Origin: Syngnathus acus
Taxonomy: Eukaryota; Chordata; Actinopteri; Syngnathiformes; Syngnathidae
DNA: 64,000 bases
Assembly: GCF_901709675.1 (NCBI RefSeq)
Contig: NC_051096.1
Coordinates: forward strand, 3,747,001 to 3,811,000
Reading direction: 5' to 3'
Shown: piece by piece, positions 51,461-64,000 of the stretch
Numbering within the stretch: the first letter of the stretch is position 1
Layout of the letters: every line of letters begins with the position of its first letter
Made by a program: the position numbers and the translations under genes
Notes under the pieces: model-generated
Told to the model about the DNA's origin: nothing
Database searches by the model: none
The model's input: the letters and a program-made list of their open reading frames with translations, nothing else

Positions 51461-52409
51461 AAAAATACAAAATAAAAAAAAGCAAAGATTTAACAATTTA
51501 CAGGGAAGTGTCAGGAACTGGAATGTATGCTCACTGTATTATAGTGTTTTATTAAATTTTACTTTGTGGTACATCGGCCTCTTGGTTGAATTTATTCCTA
51601 CATTTGTACAGTTAGTAAAATCAGTGAAGCCCCAGGATGGGTAAAACCAAAAGTGGCGCAAAATGAAATTAGCTGGATTAATGAGGTGAAAGAATGAATT
51701 CCCAGCAGTTATAGGTCATCTATTTTCAGACACAGCCTTGTGGGAACTGCACAATTCCGTTCTCAACGTTAAAATTCAGGCTCGGGAAGTTGTTGTGGCA
51801 ACAGCTTTTGTGAGTGCATTTTTTTTTTTTTTTTTTAAGGCAGTTCAAGGAAGTTTCCTTGCCGCAGCTGCCGACATGGCGAAACTTGAAACCCCACCCA
51901 AAACGTCACTGGCAAAACCTGATGAATGGAGCACAGTTCCCACGTTAGTCACTTAGGAAGCTTTCATCAAAGATTTTTCTAGCATTTGCTGCTCTGTGAC
52001 ATGTGGATCTGAAGGGAGAAAATTGGAAGACAGATTTAGAAGGGAAGTTCGGGAAGGAAATGAGAACAAAAGCAGGTTTAAGCAACGGAAGGATGTAAGG
52101 TTAAATTAATAAAAACCGGTATGGCAAGAAGGGAATAAAGGAAAGAATGTAGAAAAGTAGGTTTGAGACAAAGTTAGAATTCATGAACAAATTGATGTGA
52201 TGGATACAATGAGCAAAGGAAATAATATTTTTTAAAAAAAGAACAAAAGGACACTGGAATGAAAAGTAACATTGTCAGAAAAGTCAAAACAGAAAAAGAA
52301 ATATTTTTTTATAGTTTAAAAAATGCCCACCCACTTTCTGTATAATATATTTTCGGTAAATGCTTCAGCATATTCCTCATTGTATCGCCATTTTCCCCTC
52401 CTTTCTGCA
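51461..52409. other. Intergenic stretch, no gene found
   Basis: AT-rich sequence between znf706 and the next promoter. A short open frame at 51738-51956 contains a T run and has no recognisable product. Confidence 0.4.
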
Positions 52410-52620
52410 GTTGCCCTGGCAACCGGGTGGTGACGTCACCCGTCCCAGCGCGACCCTGCTACTTCGGCTTTGATTGGAGGGAAACCCCGTGGACGAGCCG
52501 GAGCACGAGCGAGCGAGCGAGCGAACGAACGAGCAAGCCATCATCAGCTGTGCGTCCCGAGAATCAGGAATCGGGAGTCAGGAAACAAGATACAAGCGCC
52601 GTTTTAACGACCACCACAGG
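52410..52620 (+). promoter_or_regulatory. Promoter and noncoding first exon of the 14-3-3 gene
   Basis: An RFX X-box palindrome GTTGCCCTGGCAAC (52410-52423) is followed 7 bases later by a full CRE TGACGTCA (52431-52438). A GAGC/GAAC microsatellite lies at 52507-52532. A noncoding exon then ends at a donor (GTTAGT) after position 52620. The acceptor CTTGCAG just before the start codon near 53678 completes the 5' UTR intron. Confidence 0.6.
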
Positions 52621-53691
52621 TTAGTCGCAGTGGAGGCGGGGGGGAGTCCCCGCTCCAGCGCACCGACAGCCGGGCCATTTCTCCGTCGATGCCGGGCGGG
52701 GTCGTAAAAATGCAGTCAGGGCTAGCGGGGGGAGGGTTCCGGCTCGGGCTCGCTTGAATGGAGAACCGCGGTGGTGATGCTCGCTCATTGTTCGGCTGGC
52801 TCGCGCGATCGCGTTGCACGGCTTCGTTTCCCTCCTATTATCCGCAAATGACGACGATTCTTCGTGTGCATTGAATTGACCTTGAAACAACCGATCTGCA
52901 ATGATCGACTTAACCCAACTACGGTATTTTTTTCGGGCATGTTTTCCGGGAAGCCGAGGGGAAAAAAGGGCGTTCACTAGCGACTAGCGACTGTGCAAGC
53001 TAGTCTCCTTTCATTTCCACGTCCCACCAGCACAAATGAATTCTCACGAGAACCTCCGCGCAGTGTTTTAAATGCACACATTTTACATTCCATACTAGAC
53101 TAGTGGCTTGGGTGTGTATTTTTGTCGGGTGCAGGTGTGTATGCCAAACCTGGTTCGCCGACATTCCACAGAAGGGCGCAGGTGGATGTGACTCACAGGC
53201 TAGTAGTGCCATTTTGACTGTAAATGTTCATTTTCTAAAGCGGCCTTCTCGAGTCACACGGTAAGACGGCGTCTCATTTTTTTAAACCTTTTAAAAGAGA
53301 GTAGGGGAGATGCTTACTTTTGCATAAGGTACATGTTTTTACCTGTCGTCAAATGACGGCTACCATTTTGAGAAAAGGTCCTCGCTCGTGGTGTGCCACT
53401 TGACAATTTCATCTGTCAGTCAACCATCCCTGAGGATGTATTGAATTTAGGAAAAAAACTATTTTCGGTTCGACCTATTTCAGTTTTTTTTTGGTGTTCT
53501 TTCTGTAACACCCTAAGATGGTTGCCTGGGTTGTTCGTGGATGGTACAGAGTGTCCTTGTCGCATGACTGTTTTACTTGTAAAAAAAAAAAAAAAAAAAA
53601 AAGAAAATAAAATCTGTCAACCTCACCTTGACACCTGTCTCCCCCTCACCTTTGTCATGTCGAACACGCGCTTGCAGCCAACGCAGCAGCC

Positions 53692-55148
53692 ATGTCGGAC
53701 AGGGAGACCCTGGTGCAGCAAGCCAGACTGGCAGAGCAGGCCGAGCGCTACGATGACATGGCGGCGGCCATGAAGGAGGTGACGGGGAGCAATGATGAGG
53801 AGCTGTCCAACGAGGACCGCAACCTGCTCTCAGTTGCCTACAAGAACGTGGTGGGCGCCCGAAGGTCCTCGTGGAGGGTGGTGTCCAGCATAGAGCAGAA
53901 GTCGGAGGACAGCAACAAGGCCACCCTGGCCAAAGAGTACAGGGTGAAGATCGAGAAGGAGCTCAACGACATCTGTAACGAAGTTCTGGTTAGTAACATT
54001 CAAACTTTCATCAGAGATGATTCTAAGTGTCCTTTTGCGAAGAAGTATTGTAGTCTGTTGACCAGCATTATCATGACCAAAATGTTTTCTGTCTGACAGG
54101 ACCTGCTCAACGATCATCTGATTCCCAAAGCTTCTGCTGCCGACAGCAAGGTCTTCTACCTGAAGATGAAGGGCGACTACTATCGCTACCTGGCGGAGGT
54201 GGCCTCTGGGACCGAGAAGGCCGGTGAGTCAAATGTCCAAGCTTGGCTCAGTCAAGGACATTTAGCGAGAGGAAAAAAAAAAAGACTTTCCAGTACTTGG
54301 AATGTGTAATTGTGATGGTTTCAATTTGCACCCTACTGACAGAAATCATCGAAAACTCCAAAAAATCCTACCAGGAAGCCTTGGAGATCAGCTACAGTGA
54401 CATGCAGCCCACTCATCCCATCCGCCTGGGCCTGGCTCTTAACTTTTCCGTTTTCTACTACGAGATTGACAACTCGCCCGCAGAGGCCTGCAACCTCGCC
54501 AAAAAAGTATTGAACCTTTTGCGCCTGTCAATTTTCTTTTTCTATGCTGAAGACGACTGTTTATAAACGCTCGTCCGACTCGCTTTGCAGGCCTTTGACG
54601 ACGCCCTTGGCCAGCTGGACTCGCTCAACAGCGACTCGCACAAAGACAGCACCTTGATCATGCAGCTGCTCCGTGACAATCTGACTGTGAGTTGCCTCGT
54701 CGCTTTCCTACGTGTGACTGTCATCAACTTTTTTTTTTTCTTCTTCTAGTGAAGCTTACTCAGCTTTCTCATAGGCGGAAATGAAGCTGCCTACTGATTA
54801 ACATCTAAAGACATTTTCAGATTCTTTTTTTTTTTTTTTTTTTTTTTTAACGTGAGCTCGCTCCTGCTTGTGTGTAATAAATCTTGTCAGATAGTACCAT
54901 TTGTAGCCAACTTGGGCTCACAAGCATAGCGGTGACTCATAAGATTTGAGGGTGTGGCTGTGAGCAACGTGCCATTTCCCAACGTTTGTGTCATGAGCTG
55001 CTGTATTTGACCCTGGCTCAGCGCTTGTGTGTATTTTATTTAATTTTTTTTTTCTCAATGGCAGCTGTGGATGTCCGACGTACAGGCAGAGAGCGACGAG
55101 ACGGAAGCCCCAGCGGATGCGCCGGCAGAGGCAGCAGACAAGAACTGA
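53692..55148 (+). CDS. 14-3-3 protein, zeta/beta-like
   Basis: Five exons (53692-53988, 54100-54223, 54343-54506, 54591-54686, 55065-55148) give 254 residues. The phosphopeptide groove is intact: [15 protein letters not shown] supplies the conserved Lys and Arg, [12 protein letters not shown] the Arg-Tyr pair, and [12 protein letters not shown] and [13 protein letters not shown] the inner wall. 14-3-3 proteins are cytosolic dimers that bind phosphoserine motifs on many kinases and regulators. The linkage with znf706 and pabpc1 is that of YWHAZ. However, the N-terminus ([16 protein letters not shown]) and several helices ([33 protein letters not shown]) are unlike textbook zeta, and the acidic tail ([19 protein letters not shown]) is long. 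The paralogue name is therefore left open. Confidence 0.88.
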
Positions 55149-60720
<5,572 letters not shown>

Positions 60721-61288
60721 TGCTCCACAAATCCCACCCAAGGTAAAAAAGGCATTGTGTGGAATTATCACGTGTGGAAGGTGCTTTATATTTTCCACGT
60801 TTTGTGATTTTTCTCATCAGTGAGGATGTCCTCAAGCTATAATGTACTGATGGCAGGAAGTGAAGGATCTGAGCAAAACACCCCCAAGCAAACAAAAAAC
60901 AGATAAGAGGAAAAACAAAAGTATCAAAATACAAGTAAACAACATTTAAAAAAAAAATGAATATAAGTAAACAAAAAGTAGGAGAATACCAGCAAATGTA
61001 AAAAAACAAAAGTCAGAATACAACAGAAAAAAAAATCATACAAGTAAACAAACCATAAAATAGCAAATCAAATATGAAGAAAAATGTCAATACATTTTAT
61101 TAGCTAAATGAAATGACAACATTGAAATATTTTTCTATGAAGGGGTTTTGAAGTGAGTCTTTTGTGCCGTTTTATATATATTTGTACTCATTCGAAATGT
61201 TTGAGCTGTACCAAGAGCCACTTTGATTTGACTGCCCGTATTTTTTTCTATTTACTTATTGAGTAAACATTCCCATGCTGTTTGTATC

Positions 61289-61324
<36 letters not shown>

Positions 61325-61591
61325 CCTTAGATTTGGTTTGCTCAAATGGCCAAGTCAAATAAACATCTCTCCCACAAACAAATTGACGCTTCCATTTTAC
61401 CGTCAGTAAAAACCAACCCCCTGCTCCTATTGGTAGAAAAAAAACCATAGATACACATGCTGCTGTGTTTCAAGATTTTATTGCACATCTTTGGTTTTGG
61501 AGATGAAATCGTCCATATCACAAAGGTACGGAAACACGTGTGGAGTCCAAAAGGGAGTCAGTCCATGGCTGCAGATTCCCTTTTTGACTTT
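60721..61591. other. pabpc1 3' UTR and convergent 3' end of the next gene
   Basis: A-rich noncoding sequence. A plus-strand AATAAA at 61358-61363 probably ends pabpc1. A minus-strand AATAAA at 61477-61482 ends the antifreeze-like gene, so the two transcripts converge with little or no overlap. An uninterrupted T run of about 29 lies at 61291-61319. Confidence 0.55.
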
Positions 61592-62153
61592 TTAGTTGGT
61601 CAGGGCTTTGGCCTGCTCGGTCAGCTGCCTGAGGATGGCCTCCATCTGCTCCTGGAACTTCTGCACCATGGGCTGCATCTGTGTCTGGATGTTGGTGGCC
61701 ATGGGCTCGATCTGCTCCTGCATGCTGGCGGCCGCTGCCCTCATCTGCTCCTGGACCTGGGTCACCATGGGCTCAAACTGGTTCCTCTGCTGCTCCAGGA
61801 AAGCCCTGCGACACAAAAGCATATCATCAGCACCTCCCCAAAATTTGCGGCAGGTTGTTGAAGAATATTGTCTGAAGGTGTGTTTTTTAATTTTGGGGTG
61901 TGTACTCACTGGGCCTGGCTGCTCAACTCCTGAGTGTTGATCAGCTTGGTCAGCTCCTCGGTCATCTTGTTCTTGATCTCCTCGAATTTCTGGCTGATAA
62001 CTTCCAGCTCAGTAGTAGTATCGGCGGCAAGGCTCCCTGTGGAAATGACAGTTTTTTTTTTTTTTTAGCGACTGTAGAAAGATTGCGTCGTGAAAATATT
62101 GTCCTACCTTGAGCCAGTGCGATCACAACAAAGGCGGCGATGATGAGTTTCAT
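61592..62153 (-). CDS. afp4: Type IV antifreeze / apolipoprotein-like secreted protein
   Basis: Three minus-strand exons (62153-62108, 62036-61910, 61805-61592) give 128 residues, the length of fish LS-12 precursor. A signal peptide (MKLIIAAFVVIALAQGSLA) is followed by amphipathic helices rich in Gln, Glu, Met and Lys, without cysteine: TTTELEVISQKFEEIKNKMT, AFLEQQRNQFEPMVTQVQEQ, IEPMATNIQTQMQPMVQKFQ and QMEAILRQLTEQAKALTN. The repeat pattern is that of exchangeable apolipoproteins. In most fish these proteins are plasma or yolk apolipoprotein relatives without a real antifreeze role, so lipid binding is the safer guess. A noncoding first exon (from 62257) and a TATA box CTATAAGA (complement at 62315-62322) lie upstream on the minus strand, giving a liver-type promoter layout. 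Confidence 0.9.
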
Positions 62154-62173
62154 GGTTGCAGTTTGGATGAGAC

Positions 62174-62330
62174 CTGGAAAAGATTTTCAGGCGTCTTATT
62201 TTAACATGTGCTACTACAATTTGTAAAACAATCTTCATGTGCAGGATAGAACATACCTGAGGTACTGGAGGATTCGGACCGGATGATGGTGGCTCCTTGC
62301 CCGTTTGGAGCCTTTCTTATAGTCGGGGTA
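62174..62330 (-). promoter_or_regulatory. Promoter and 5' UTR intron of the antifreeze-like gene
   Basis: On the minus strand, a TATA box (CTATAAGA, 62315-62322) is followed by a short noncoding exon ending at a donor (GTATGT) with its edge at 62257. A short intron runs to the acceptor before 62173. A single strong TATA box fits a tissue-specific, highly expressed gene. Confidence 0.65.
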
Positions 62331-64000
62331 GCAGTGTGCGATCCTGATCGTGATTGGCTGAGATCTAGATATCGGAATGCAATTGGACAGGTTGCGGCGC
62401 TGACAAAACATTATTGTGACCCTTGCTGCTGGTAGCTCCACTTGGCTAAAGTGAACCCAAAGTCCAACTGCGTCGGTGTGTTTGCGTGTGTTGCGCAGAG
62501 TTGTCTTATCATGTTGACCGAAGCAAACTTGATGACTTGTGAGTGAATGATGACGCAGAGGCCAGGACATTTGGTCCTACCACATAAGCTTCCTGGAAAA
62601 CACAATATATCATTTCCTGCCTGGTGCCCTTAATCATAATTTTTGTTAATTGGGCTTTTATTATTTATTTATTTATTTATTGTACTTTTAATATTTATTT
62701 AATGTTTATTATTTATTATTTATATTATTCTTTAAAATGTATCAGGGCTATCCCGACCATATTTTAAGGTATCGGTCTCGTAGAAACTGCTAATACCAGC
62801 CACCGATACTCAAGTAAAAAAAATAATCACAAATTATCCATTCATTAGTTTCTTCAAAGTACAGTAATAATAAAATAAATATTAACCTCCAATGTTTTAA
62901 ATGGTCCTCCTCACCTTAAGCTTCATTATATAATGCGATATCGGTGACCGACTAGACGAGCATGTGGATGCAAACCTTCTACCTTTGCTTGCCAGGTGTC
63001 GTCTTTCTTTATCTTTATGGCTCCTTGTAAAAAACGTCATTAATTCTCAATCACACTCCTGCCAGGCCTCTTGCTATTTCTTTTTTATTCAACGCCAGGA
63101 GCCCACGTGTGCTCGTAAATAAAACCCCTGGCGATAAATCCCTCTTTGTGTGCTGAAATTTCTTAATGAAAGACAGATGTTGGGAATTGTGGGAATGCGG
63201 CATGTTTTTTTTTTTTTTCTTGGGGTGGGGGGCTTCTAACTGGCCGGTCAGAACAAAACTGTTCAACATGAAATGCTAACAATCAGCATCTCTGAGTGTT
63301 GATGTTGTCATGCAGTTAAACATTGATTATTTGCACGTTAGAAAATTATCAGGCATGCTTCTTTGGAAACCACTCATCGGTTGTGCCAACTTCAGACTGA
63401 CAACAACAAGCGAACAAATTGTCCCTAAAAGGACAATAAGCTGTTTAGCTGTGGTTATTAACAAACACGATATACCACAGCTGCATCGGTTTTACATTTT
63501 ATGCATGCTTTTGCGACTTTAAGAACTTTTCAGACCTTTTAGCACACCTACTCATGATTGACATTGCTCTTAAATTTCATCTCAAACTGTCATAGAGGGC
63601 TGAATTTCCAAAACATAGCCAAAATGGAGGACATAGTGGAAGAACCAAATATGAGCAATGACATCATCTCTATCGCAATGTGGATCTCCTTAAAACAAGG
63701 TTCCATCTTTCCTTCTCTGGCCTTCTACCAGACCACAGAAAGAATGAACATTTATATGAGACATGGGGGGGTAGGGGGGCCAGGTCCCATTTCCTCCTGT
63801 TTTTCCCATCAGGAAGTTAGTTGTCTTAAAGGGTGAACGCCATTATCTTCATCTTCTATTGTCACGTTGTGATAAAGCGTGATAAATGAAAACATGGGGC
63901 ATTGTGTAGAGTTGCGGTGAAGGAGGCACATTTGCAGGCCAGACTGGAAGGAACAAGAGGGGGCTCAAATTTCTTGGCCTAATATTTCTGACTTTCCAGT
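62331..64000. other. Noncoding end of the window
   Basis: No gene was found. The stretch includes an ATTT-rich simple repeat (62655-62730) and several short open frames without recognisable product. The frame at 63558-63836 has no splice context or family resemblance. Confidence 0.4.

Noticed and set aside
63558-63836. 92-codon open frame near the window end
   Set aside because: No signal, domain, splice sites or poly(A) signal support it.

Overview
This is nuclear DNA from a teleost fish, probably a percomorph with a fairly compact genome. Vertebrate genes are broken into small exons with GT-AG (and a few GC-AG) introns, and a type IV antifreeze-like apolipoprotein and fish LINE/SINE repeats are present. 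I rebuilt every multi-exon gene below by hand from splice sites and checked that exon lengths keep the reading frame. No expression data or database search was available.

Layout. 0.4-2.3 kb: 3' half of grhl2 (+). 4.7-8.7 kb: ncald (-), with its likely promoter near 8.5-8.7 kb. 11.2-13.3 kb: a 5'-truncated L2-type LINE. 13.5-15.4 kb: a glyoxylate/hydroxypyruvate reductase-like gene (+). 15.8-17.4 kb: psmg2 (+). 19.0-21.1 kb: ptpn2 (-), head to head with eif3i (+, 21.6-24.0 kb). 24.7-27.6 kb: hdac1 (-). 29.0-29.8 kb: sh3bgrl3 (-). 32.3-33.4 kb: paqr7/mPR-alpha (-). 36.2-37.5 kb: tmem222 (+). 39.8-41.3 kb: a trophoblast-glycoprotein-like leucine-rich-repeat gene (+). 43.8-45.0 kb: an unrecognised secreted basic protein (+). 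45.2-46.9 kb: nested transposon remnants and tRNA-like repeats. 46.9-48.6 kb: an unrecognised small multi-exon gene behind a CRE/TATA promoter (+). 50.6-51.0 kb: znf706 (+). 52.4-55.1 kb: a 14-3-3 gene (+). 57.6-60.7 kb: a pabpc1-type poly(A)-binding protein (+). 61.6-62.2 kb: type IV antifreeze/apolipoprotein-like gene (-). The last 1.7 kb shows no gene.

The genes do not form one pathway. The order is a mosaic of ancestral linkage groups: grhl2, ncald, znf706, 14-3-3 zeta and pabpc1 are together on human 8q22; psmg2 and ptpn2 on 18p11; eif3i, hdac1, sh3bgrl3, paqr7 and tmem222 on 1p35-36. The two 8q22-type blocks here flank the 18p11- and 1p-type material. The most novel content is the pair of unrecognised genes at 43.8-45.0 and 46.9-48.6 kb: a cysteine-free basic secreted protein, and a roughly 154-residue protein behind a full CRE palindrome.
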